From positions 1,364,501 to 1,428,500 of the forward strand of contig JAPFBL010001929.1 of assembly GCA_026182355.1 (NCBI GenBank): a DNA stretch of 64,000 bases. Direction: 5' to 3'. Under the pieces are notes generated by a model, which did no database searches, was not told the origin of the DNA, and saw only the letters and a program-made list of their open reading frames with translations. Of this stretch, positions 54,536-63,225 are shown in pieces (the first letter of the stretch is position 1; every line of letters begins with the position of its first letter). This stretch comes from Hermatobates lingyangjiaoensis. Lineage: Eukaryota > Arthropoda > Insecta > Hemiptera > Hermatobatidae. Made by a program: the position numbers and the translations under genes.

Positions 54536-55054
54536 CAGTCAGTTTTCAGTCAGTCCCCTACTTTCTCCTACCGTAGACCTTCCAACCTGAAATCCATTTT
54601 TACCCATATTTCTAACAGCCCCTGTGCTAGCAGAGGGATGAAGCGATGTGAACGCCGTAACTGCCAAACCTGTCCCCTAATTAACTCCAGTCCTTACTTT
54701 ACTTCCCCTCTCAGTAACGACTCCTATCCTGTTCCTTCTGATACATCTTGCACTTCCTGTAACTGCGTTTACCGTTTGGAGTGTACTCGATGTGATGCTT
54801 TTTACGTTGGCTTGGCTTCAACCAAGCTGAGCCTGCGTATGAACAATCACAGGGCGTCCGTTGGTCAGCGCAGAGACCTACCCATAGCTATCCATGCTAA
54901 TTCCCATGACCTCCCTTTCAATGATTGTTTCAGGGTACAAATCCTCAAACAAATCCCCGAGTCTAATCCCCATGTCACCCTTAGAGCTTCCGAAGAGGCA
55001 TTCATATGCCTCCTTGGGGCTCGTTCTCCTCCTGGTCTCAACCTGTACCGTTAA
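54535..55054 (+). CDS. PLE GIY-YIG endonuclease region, 5'-truncated
   Basis: The frame is open from the TA tract (54536) to TAA at 55054, about 172 codons; the first ATG is at 54638. Order: YRRPSNLKSIF (RT-endonuclease linker), a Cys motif CERRNCQTCPLI typical of PLE CCHH-type linkers, CTSCNCVYRLECTRC, then AFYVGLASTKLSLRMNNHRA, the GIY-YIG core with conserved Arg, and ASEEAFICLLGARSPPG carrying the catalytic Glu helix near the end. In the full element this domain nicks target DNA for target-primed reverse transcription. No stops and codon-like GC make it the youngest coding piece here. It lacks RT, so it cannot move alone. Confidence 0.85.
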
Positions 55055-55055
55055 T

Positions 55056-55150
55056 TATTTTTTATTTTATTATTATTATTTTATTATTATTATTATTATT
55101 ATTATTTTATTATTATTATTTATTTTTTATTATTATTATTTCGTATTTTA
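55056..55150 (+). repeat. (TTA)n run in PLE 3' UTR
   Basis: TAT/TTA trinucleotides directly after the endonuclease stop codon. AATAAA-like CTAAATAAATATTGG follows at about 55172. Confidence 0.9.
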
Positions 55151-55375
55151 TATATTTTTTATCTTGTTTTCTAAATAAATATTGGAAGGATTTCTATTTT
55201 TCCTCTCCTCCGCTGGGGAGCAGCATTGCGGTGGTTCCACGAGTTACTCTGGAGGCCAGTAGTAGTTTGCTTCTCAACGCGAGTACTTCGCACTTCTTCC
55301 CGATGACGACGGATGTCGAAATATCGAAGTGAGTTCTGTAGTGTCTTTCTGTGTTCTTTTCTATGTGTTAAAGTG
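55151..55375 (+). mobile_element. PLE 3' region with family E-like end
   Basis: GC-richer leader (CTCCGCTGGGGAGCAGC, GTTACTCTGGAGGCCAG) and then a hammerhead at 55291. Downstream tail CTGTGTTCTTTTCTATGTG and a TA run. This links family E hammerheads physically to a PLE endonuclease. Confidence 0.7.
55291..55330 (+). ncRNA. Hammerhead-like motif after PLE endonuclease
   Basis: CCGATGA (U4 to C), extra C, stem II GACGGATGTC (GAC/GTC), GAA, ATAT, C, stem I CACTTC/GAAGTG (six pairs, perfect). One core position is off consensus. Confidence 0.6.
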
Positions 55376-55437
55376 TATATATATATAATTATATCATGTT
55401 AAACCACAATGAAAAAAGGAAAACAATAGAAATAAAT

Positions 55438-55472
55438 GCTCTGAGGCCTTTCAATTTATGTCATCAGAGAGC
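55438..55472 (-). ncRNA. Hammerhead-like ribozyme motif, family G
   Basis: Minus strand: stem I GCTCT/AGAGC (five pairs), CTGATGA, extra C, very short stem II (ATAAATT), GAA, palindromic AGGCCT, H17 = C. Confidence 0.62.
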
Positions 55473-55522
55473 AAACAAAGTTAAAATTGAGAAGCTAACA
55501 TGATTACATTTACTTTGTTTGT

Positions 55523-55555
55523 TCTCCGATGACATACATTGAAAGACCTCAGAAG
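55523..55555 (+). ncRNA. Hammerhead-like motif, family G, mutated
   Basis: CCGATGA, C, ATACATT, GAA, AGACCT, C. Two deviations from consensus. Confidence 0.45.
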
Positions 55556-55679
55556 ATTTATTTCTATTGTCTTTCTTTTTCCATTGTGGTTTAAACGTCA
55601 TTGATTGCATCACGTGATTGTGATTTTTCCGCATATAATTATATATACCTACATACATTGAAATAAAATCAAATCCGAA

Positions 55680-55762
55680 CTGATAATACACTTTAAACAC
55701 ATAGTGAAACACAAGTAAAAACAGATACTAGGACTCATATTCAATATTTCGACCGTTAAAAG

Positions 55763-55765
<3 letters not shown>
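55680..55765 (-). mobile_element. Family E-like fragment
   Basis: Tail TTTAAACACATAGTGAAAC and the hammerhead end ATATTTCGACCG; CTGATGA missing. Followed by (TA)n. Confidence 0.45.
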
Positions 55766-55807
<42 letters not shown>

Positions 55808-55810
55808 ATA
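55766..55810. repeat. (TA)n microsatellite
   Basis: TA tract terminating N11. Confidence 0.95.
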
Positions 55811-55913
55811 TATTGGTGTATGAAGGCAGCAGGTCTTCTCTTAAACAGGTATAATTAAAGTTGGCAGCAGCTTCTGCGTTGACCAATTTCATACTGATGT
55901 TCTCTAGTTTCAT
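55811..55913 (-). pseudogene. PLE N-terminal segment, copy N11
   Basis: Minus strand: MKLENISMKLVNAEAAANF, then NYTCLREDLLPSYTN and TA. Very close to N12 (VNAEAA versus INAEAA; TCLKEDLLPVYTN). Upstream part replaced by TA-rich sequence. Confidence 0.65.
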
Positions 55914-55949
55914 ATATATTCTCCAGTTTATATATATATATATATATAT

Positions 55950-57105
55950 GTACAGGTTGAGCTACACTTTAATTGTTAAATAATTATTATTTATTGAAAT
56001 CCTTAATTATAATGGAAGTCTTGTACATTCTCGCACTACATTTTTTGTATATTTTTTTTGCAGTGTTTTTTTTAAAAACAGTTCATTTCCTAACATATTA
56101 CGTATATATACTTGTTTTTATTTATAATAATTCATCCAATGAAATAAATAATTAACGACCATTCTGAAATCAAACTTTCCATTTGATTTAGCCCCATATA
56201 AAGTCAAAAGCTATGCATAAAAGTGGACCAACTAAAAGTGGATCGCATTCATCACCGGCATAACCCCTAAAGGCAATATACCAACAACTCAGTTTGAAAA
56301 AAAATCATAACAGGCGTTGATGGAAATAACATAGCATTACTTTAAAATTCAACACTTTGTAATTCTTCAAGTTTTTAACTGATTCCTTCAATAGAATATA
56401 TTTCTAAAATAGCCATCCTATTTATCATTTAAGAAACTATTTTAATTGATTAAATATTTATTTAAACAGTCTATTTGAATAATTCAGTTACTGAAGCAAT
56501 TAAAATATTTAAGAAATCAACAATTCTTAAAAACCTATTATAAATTAAATATCAAATATCATCAATTATAATTGAAACTATGATTATAAATGAATATTTA
56601 TAATGTAATTATAAGTGATAAAATTATAATAGAATTATATAAAAAAACTTTCTGAATCAGGAAGAAACTGGAAAATAATCCACAGCCTTTAGGACCAAAT
56701 ATTTGTGGATTATTGTAAATCGACATCACTTCCAGTTACTATTGCCTAATTAAAGTCTTCTGTTATGGGTGTAATATGCATTTCGATTGTGTTATTGTTT
56801 TCCTTAATATTAATTATCTGTACTTTATACTCATGAACGATTCCTAGTATTATTAAGTATATTATAATTCTGTGAAAATGGTCAATTGTAACAGAAATTT
56901 TGACTAATGGTAAAAATTTCTTTTAGTAAATAATGTTATTAATGACAAGTATTGTGTATTAGGCAATTAGAGAATTGTTATATTGTTATATTATATTGAT
57001 CAAGAAAGCGTTTAGTCAAATATGTATGATAGAATGTCCGCTCGCAAAATATATTTAGAATTACATGCATACTGCTAGTACAACAGAGGTGGTACAATCA
57101 TTGTG
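55950..57105. other. AT-rich stretch without recognised features
   Basis: Many AAT/ATT-rich words; nothing assignable. Confidence 0.45.
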
Positions 57106-57109
57106 AGTA

Positions 57110-57463
57110 ACTAAAAAACATCATATTATGGAAATCTATCTTGCCACGTAAATAGTTACTGTATTTGTCCGGCTGTTTTTGCAAGACTTACTAAAAAACA
57201 TCATATTATGTAAATCTGTCTTGCCTCGTAAATAGTTACTGTATTTGTCCAGCTGTTTTTGCAAGACTTACTAAAAAACATCATATTATGGAAATCTGTC
57301 TTGCCTCGTAAATAGTTACTGTATTTGTCCAGCTGTTTTTGCAAGACTTACCAAAAAACACCATATTACGGAAATCTGTCTTGCCTCGTAAATAGTTAAT
57401 GCATTTGTGGTGACAAATCTTCTGCTAATCTTATCCCTCTTCTTCTGACGGCTGTTTTTGCAA
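57110..57463 (+). repeat. 80-bp tandem repeat, four copies
   Basis: Units start at 57110, 57190, 57270 and 57350, exactly 80 bp apart. Each has ACTAAAAAACATCATATTAT, TCTTGCCTCGTAAATAG and GCTGTTTTTGCAAG. The last unit is interrupted by about 45 bp before a final GGCTGTTTTTGCAAG at 57449. Confidence 0.95.
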
Positions 57464-58252
57464 GTCACGTGAGTCCCATATGAAGATGTTTTGAGTGCAA
57501 AGCTTAGTAAATTAATGCGAATATTTATTATGTTATTTTAAGCCCTAATTAGACTAAAGTGTGGAAATTATTTACCACAGTGTAGTTTTTGTTTCTCCAA
57601 ACGGCTGATATAAAAATCTAACAAAGAAAACAAATAAAGAAATAATTTAGAAAAATACTTTCCTGTAGTTTGGGTGGTAAAAAATTATAGTTTGGGTGGT
57701 GGACGGATTAGAAGTTAACGAGTCATGGAATTTGGTAAAGACTGCTAAAATGTGAAAGAGGATGAAACTGTACGACCACCTACCGCAGCGGTGACATTAG
57801 CTTGCTTCCTTAGTGATTTGCACAGCGGCTAAACGACTTAGAGCTTCCTGCTTCCTTAATCGACGGTTCTCTAGTCAAATAGTCATTTAGTGAGAAAAAA
57901 ACACTCTGAAATTGAGCCTAAGGATTTAAGAAATGCGCAAAAAAAGTTAAAGCGATATAATTTAAGACTCACTATCTATAAAGAAGGAAACTTGGACCTT
58001 CTGTAAAAGTAGTAAAATGAAATAACATGTTGCAAATACTTCTATCTGGTTAAACTACAATTTCTTCTTTATTTTCTCTCCTAATTTTACAAATGTGTTT
58101 CTACTATGGATGATGAATACGAATACGGGATTTTAATCCCTTAGAAGAATCAAAACAGAGTTCTTTTTATTTGCCAGCTTACCCAGGTAAAAGTTCAAAA
58201 TGAATTAGGCTGAATAAAATTTTTATTTTGCATAATAATTGTTTCGTAAAAT
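57464..58252. other. No recognised gene
   Basis: A duplicated AGTTTGGGTGGT word lies at 57667 and 57691. A complex patch at 57760-57880 (ACCTACCGCAGCGGTGACA) is unassigned. Confidence 0.4.
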
Positions 58253-58480
58253 AGCCAGTGTGGTCCAGTGGCTTCCGTTTTTGCCACTAGATTAGTAGAT
58301 CTTGTTCGATCTCACTATGGGTTTTTGATATTTTCACGCAAAAGCTGAGAAAATCTGAGTATATAGTCCGAAGAAGAGGAAGTTGAGCAGCCAGTTTCAA
58401 GTAAGTTCCTTGTTAACGGTCTCGTACTCTAAATGCACTTAAGTTAGGCAAAATTAAGAAGTCACATTGAAGAATCATTG
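58253..58480 (+). repeat. SINE-like repeat with tRNA-like head, copy 3
   Basis: Head: TAGCCAGTGTGGTCCAGTGG (A-box-like) and, about 45 bp on, TTGTTCGATCTC (B-box-like). The body from about 58390 matches 1905-2050 and 43290-43420 in reverse (AAGTTAGGCAAAATTAAG). The pol III promoter layout is inferred from the two boxes; the head is diverged. Confidence 0.5.
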
Positions 58481-58649
58481 GTAGAACAAAATTTAAGGAG
58501 ACCCTCAATTTCACTCTCGAAAGAAAAAAAAACAACTAGAGGTGGTTTTAATTTAATTTCTAGTTGTATTTAGTCTAGTTTGATCACAATTTTAAAACTG
58601 TCAAATATATGATTTTATCAAAATATACTCTTGAATAATTATAGAGACA

Positions 58650-58870
58650 AGATTTTACATAAACACGTGAAAAACAATCAATGATCAAACCACAATATGC
58701 AATGGGACAAAAAGACTAAGAACTTTAAAAAGTTCTTCAAAAAACGATCTTCGTTAGAGTGAAAAACCAACAGTTGAGTTTTTGACTTTGACGAAGACTA
58801 CTTATTACGGTTGAAAGTTCTTATTATTTTTTTCCCCATTTCATATTGTGGTTTGAATCGTTCATACTCT
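58650..58870. mobile_element. Family A inverted pair, decayed
   Basis: Minus copy 58650-58770 and plus copy 58771-58870. The plus motif at 58783-58822 has TTGACGA, A, GACTA...CGGTT, GAA, AGTTCT. Both diverged. Confidence 0.65.
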
Positions 58871-58984
58871 TGAATGAATAAAAGATAAATTCAAAATAGT
58901 CAACAAAAGTTCTAAAAAGTAAACTAAATAAGCACATACAATACGTTGATACATTTAAAGTTTCCAATTTTTATTTTAAACGTC

Positions 58985-59100
58985 ATTCACCATGGCCCAC
59001 ACAATGATGAATGGTGGATTGTCCAACGTCGTTATGCCTTTTTGTTCCTCTTTGTCGTCTTCCTGATGACGGTTAAACCAAAAAAATGAGGTTTAAAAAC
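58985..59100 (+). mobile_element. Decayed hammerhead repeat
   Basis: CTGATGA, C, stem II GGTT/AACC, then CAAAAAAATG where GAAAATTTG is expected. Related to family C. Confidence 0.4.
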
Positions 59101-59183
59101 TTTTAAAGCCAACATTTCTGATTTATTTTATGCTTACTCTTTTTCACTTTCCTGAAAAGAAAAGATTAAAAAGCTCCAGCTTT

Positions 59184-59529
59184 CATCGCTCATCACCAAC
59201 TACTTAGTACGAGTATTAATTACATTCCAAACCAACCCTGGTGAATGACTTTCTATAACTCATCTAAATAAATTTATTTTTAAAATATAGAACTTCATTA
59301 TCAAATTTCTTGTATCTATCAAGTATAGAACGTAGCCCTGGCAGCTAGAGAGGGTCATGAGTCATCATCTCTGACTGCTGCAGATACGTTCGATACTTGA
59401 TAGATACAAGAAATTTGATAATGGAATTCTGTATCAATTTCTATTGATGAGTTATAGAACGTACTGGCGAATTGGCGAGGGGTGGCTTGGAATGTAATTA
59501 ATACTGGGTAGTTGGCGATGAGCGATGAC
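59184..59529. repeat. GC-richer foldback, ~150-bp arms
   Basis: Left arm about 59184-59335, right arm about 59386-59529, imperfect (several substitutions and an indel), around a ~50-nt loop with CCCTGGCAGCTAGAGAGGG and ATGACTCATGA-like words. Arms share ATAGATACAAGAAATTTGAT and GGAATGTAATTAATAC. No hammerhead and no TA flanks, so it is unlike the other palindromes. Confidence 0.75.
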
Positions 59530-59745
59530 TGCCAGAGGCACAGGAGCTCGTGTCCCGTTGTGTCCGCAGAGGCAAGCGCGATAATCGTCTTGATTACCTC
59601 CTAATGATGGCCACAGTCATCCCAAAGGCAGCGGCGCTAATATGGTTTTGCCTAGTCTTTAGCCCTGCCCAGACAGCTCTAATTGCCTACTTCTGTTCAA
59701 CAGACGCCGCTCCGATCACTCTCTTTAACAAAAAACAAGTTCCCC
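59530..59745. other. High-complexity patch, candidate conserved non-coding element
   Basis: GC-richer text (GTGTCCGCAGAGGCAAGCGC, CTAATGATGGCC, CTCTAATTGCCTAC). A 72-codon plus frame at 59550-59768 without a recognised domain. Could be an exon or a conserved regulatory block. Confidence 0.3.
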
Positions 59746-60664
59746 TATACAAATACTATGTGATTTAGTTGGCCGTTTTAACTTATTAATCCTTGATTAT
59801 ACCCCGTTTCTATTTGAAAATATTTAAATTTTACTCTCAATGTCAGTGTCATTATGACTAGGCGAATCTCCACATTAGCTCAATCGTTCATCCGATTTAC
59901 TTTAGAAGAACCAATACAATAAAGATTACATCTTCTCCTACAAACAGCTTCCGATTTCCTATCAAAGCAAAAATCTACCAATAATTACAAAATTGATAGC
60001 TATTGATGAAATTGTATCAACAATTTACAGAATTGGTTCCAAAGATGAAATTTAAGTGCTTCAATGATGTTGAAACAGCGCCTGGAAATGAAATAATTTG
60101 TCTATTTACAGTGAAATCCATTAAAGCTATCTTATAGCTTTGATTTCATCTCGAAACATTGGCTCAGTTTGTCTTTATTGGCCCATTTATCTATCATCCA
60201 ATTTTGATACTGGTTTTAAAACGAAAATTTGCAGTTATAGATTTCACTAAGTGCAACAGTTTGAACTAAATATCAATTACAAAGTTGTTACATTGTCCTT
60301 CCTTCAATGCTAACTGCGCTCAAATCAATTCTTAATGTAATGCAAAACAAAGATGGCAAAAAGAACTCACACAATGTATCATGACTCAGTAATTATACCA
60401 TTTGAGTCCAATGGCATAAAAAAATGATTCCATACTTCTGAATTATTGAATCACATCCTTCTTTAATTTACTGTCTGTTTGTCCGTGTGTCTGTTTCTAC
60501 AATAGAAATTACCAAATTTTAATGGGAGAGGTCTCATTCCCTTGAATATTTTCTTGAAGATTCTATATTATAACGCTATGATATCTTCGTAAAAGGATAA
60601 TACCTACTACAATTAGGCATATTTGTTATATTTGTTTAATAACGTTTATTTATGTGTCATAATA
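59746..60664. other. No recognised features
   Basis: AT-rich, moderately complex; no frames with domains. Confidence 0.4.
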
Positions 60665-60845
60665 AACTCATATATATATTGGTGTATACTGGCAGCAAGT
60701 CTTCTTTTAAACAAGTGTTGTTAAAAAGCACAGCGGCTTCAGCATTAATAATCTTTTTAGAAAGATGTTCTATTTGCCTTATTATTTTCTTGTAATTCAC
60801 TGGTAGCTCAAAAATTAATCTACCTAATTCCATAACAAGAATAGG
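60665..60845 (-). pseudogene. PLE N-terminal segment, copy N12
   Basis: Minus strand from about 60833: MELGRLIFELP, then YKKIIRQIEHLSKKIINAEAA, then FNNTCLKEDLLPVYTNIYM, ending at a short TATATATA word. Frame is open for about 55 codons (77 with upstream sequence). A hammerhead lies about 95 bp upstream in the same orientation (60929-60960). With 37695-37922 and 30501-30692 it defines a hammerhead-leader-N-terminus module. Confidence 0.68.
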
Positions 60846-60928
60846 AAAACAATCTTGAAGAAAACTAATGAAACAAACTATATTTGACACTACACAAACA
60901 CAAACTGGGTTAAAAAACTAAAGGGAAA

Positions 60929-60960
60929 CAAGCTTTCAGCCACATTGGCCATCATCAGGT
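60929..60960 (-). ncRNA. Hammerhead-like ribozyme motif upstream of N12
   Basis: Minus strand: CTGATGA, extra T, stem II GGCCA/TGGCT (one G-U), GAA, palindromic stem III AGCT, H17 = T. Complete core; stem I short. Confidence 0.66.
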
Positions 60961-60975
60961 AAACAGTAAACAATA

Positions 60976-61325
60976 AAACGAAACAATTAAAACATAAACC
61001 AAAAATTAGCAACAAACTAAATTAGCACTGTTCAAATAGTGGCAGCGTTTAACTGTCAAAGCAGCGCTACATGCGCGCACCCACGCGTTAGACAGTTGAA
61101 TCACCCCAGAACTTCTCGCCTTCGACAGGTCACAACATGGGAGAGTTCCAAACAAATTTTATTTTAGGTTCGAAGGTCCTAGAACTCGGGATGACGAACA
61201 TGTCACTGATTTGAGAGTTCAGCGCGGGGCACAAATCTTTGATTTAATGTTTGATGAAACCTCGATAAATATGAAAATTCTTTTACATTTAATTTAAAAC
61301 ATTAAACTCCTAACTACGCTAGACT
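60976..61325. other. Unassigned GC-richer leader
   Basis: The 61070-61130 stretch (ACATGCGCGCACCCACGCG) and 61150-61240 lie upstream of the N12 module on the minus strand. They could be the promoter or 3' end of a PLE, but I recognise no boxes. Confidence 0.3.
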
Positions 61326-61346
61326 ATATATATATATATATATATA
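61326..61346. repeat. (TA)n microsatellite
   Basis: TA tract at the left edge of a family B copy. Confidence 0.9.
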
Positions 61347-61575
61347 ACCAAAGTTTATCGGGACTCGGTCAGTTCTTCAGGTTCAAATTAAACTCTCAAT
61401 GCCAACGTTTCTGTTTTTCTTTAAAATCTTTTTGATAGGCAGAAGTATACATTTTGAAACAGAAAAACTAAGTATTACATTACAAATTATTTTACAGAGA
61501 AAAATAGTCTTTGAATTTCAACAACAACTGTCTAGTTTGAATGAACACGTGATACAGTCACGTATATAGTACCTT
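61347..61575 (-). mobile_element. Family B repeat, long minus copy
   Basis: Matches 49-250 over its whole length, including ACTAAGTATTACATTACAAA and TGAATGAACACGTGA downstream of the hammerhead-like part. Core again degenerate (CTATCAA). Confidence 0.7.
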
Positions 61576-61584
61576 ATAGGCGGA

Positions 61585-61880
61585 TGAGTTGACAGTTTTT
61601 TTTTCAAAATTACGTTAACAAAAAGAAAAATTATGGTACAACTTTCTATTTCAGAAAATGATATTTTAACTCAAAACGGCTAATTCAACAACCACAAAAT
61701 TATGTTTTACATAATATTAGCAATTTATTAAAAAAGTAATATAAAGTCCCAATTACTGCTAAGGACATTATAGCTATAAAAACTGGAAATTCATCTTAGA
61801 ATAATGAATCACTTGATTTCTTTAAACTTGTTTACATTGACTTTTAACTGTATTAAGTGAATCAACTTAAAAAAAATAAG
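61585..61880 (+). repeat. Dispersed repeat, copy 1 of 2
   Basis: Shares with 62915-63225 the order TTTTTTTTTCAAAATTACGT, TTTCAGAAAATG, AAACGGCT, TATAAAAACTG and TTGTTTACATTGACTT. Diverged, same orientation. Confidence 0.6.
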
Positions 61881-62459
61881 CGTTTGAATGAGTTAATATA
61901 TGTTAAAAGGATAAAATACTGAAATATAAAAAAAATAATACCCAACAAACGTATAGTTTATCATCCATTCCATGGTATGATGGTTGTTTGTCTAACAGTG
62001 TTCAAATCAAACTACATGTAAAAATCTTGAACTAAATTTAATATCAGACGTAGTTCATGGTATGCTTATGATGTTGTTGCCTTTGGGTAATATCGAATCA
62101 CGTAAAATCTATTCTTCCGTTCTTTATTAAAAAAATTCACACTAACTTAGAGCTATATATTAAGAGATTTGATGAACCTGTGCTAGAGCCTATCATAGAC
62201 GCCTTTAAATCAATAAATCATTTTCAATATATAGATAAACTAATCCATGAACTATAAAATGCATTATGAATAAGTAGTGTAATAACGACAGTGGATCCAC
62301 GACAGTTGAAACTGGGAACTAATGGATGTTGCCAGATGGGTGTTTTACTTTACTATAAGTAAAGTATAGTGATCGTGAAAAAATTCGATCTCGAGATTTT
62401 GACGGAATTACATGTTTTGAGGTCACAGAAGTCGTTTTATGACGTTTTTACGATGATGT
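61881..62459. other. No recognised features
   Basis: Contains ATCTCGAGATTTTGACGG near 62389, which looks like part of a dispersed repeat ending in the GT-rich tract, but it is unassigned. Confidence 0.35.
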
Positions 62460-62505
62460 CTGTGTGTGTGTGGGTGGGTGCGTGGGTGGGTGAGTGAGTG
62501 TGTTA
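62460..62505 (+). repeat. GT/GGGT-rich microsatellite
   Basis: (GT)n passing into GGGTGGGTG and GAGTGAGTG. Confidence 0.9.
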
Positions 62506-62914
62506 GCATTGCTTGTTACCACGCTACGGTCCAGAATCCTTGATGGATCAAGTTGATATTTTACACAAAAATGGGCCTCATAAAGACGAAGATCCCTATT
62601 GTTTGCGAAGAATTATGCATGATGGGAAAGTCACTTTTTTTGCCAAAAACCGTTTTTTTAAAAACATTTATTTCTCCTAAACTGATAACCCTAGAGTTTT
62701 CAAATTTTGACATTATCTTTGAAGTTTCAAATGCAACAAACGAAAAATATATTCAGAATTTTCAAACAACAGGAAATATTTTTTTTTTCAATAAAATGTA
62801 AAAATTTTGACTTTTAATTCAATCTCAAACCTTGTGAGAGCGATACAAGCCATACTGTTTGACAGACAAGAATGAAACTATGCCTATAAATAGAACATTG
62901 TATGGAAAATGAGT
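62506..62914. other. No recognised gene
   Basis: An 82-codon plus frame (62553-62801) shows no domain; likely part of the repeated unit. Confidence 0.35.
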
Positions 62915-63225
62915 TGAGATATTTTTTTTTTTCAAAATTACATTCGCTAAAGGGGCGTTACAGTACGATTTGTGTTTTCAGAAAATGTATTTTTGACGCT
63001 AAACGGCTCGTTAAAAAAAAATGAAAATTTGACCAAAAATGGAACAAAAAATTGGCAATTCATAAAAAAAAAATCATAAAGTTTCAATTACGGGAAAGAG
63101 CAATAACGATATAAAAACTGTTTGTTTATTCTAGACTAAGAGATCACCTGCTATACTTGTCGAATTTTTTGTATTTTTTTACATTGTTTACATTGACTTA
63201 GAAATTTATTGAGCGAATCCACTGA
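62915..63225 (+). repeat. Dispersed repeat, copy 2 of 2
   Basis: Direct partner of 61585-61880, about 1.3 kb away. Confidence 0.6.

Larger units (their letters stand above)
55393..55625. mobile_element. Family G inverted pair
   Basis: Minus copy 55393-55480 and plus copy about 55510-55625, both with AAACCACAATG-type ends and a hammerhead. A left TA run precedes. Confidence 0.7.

Noticed and set aside
61360..61390. Second CTGAAGA word in family B (CTGAAGAACTGACC) as another hammerhead
   Set aside because: No GAAA at the required distance (CGATAAA instead) and no palindrome follows.
62553..62801. 82-codon plus frame
   Set aside because: Composition follows the AT-rich repeat; no domain recognised.
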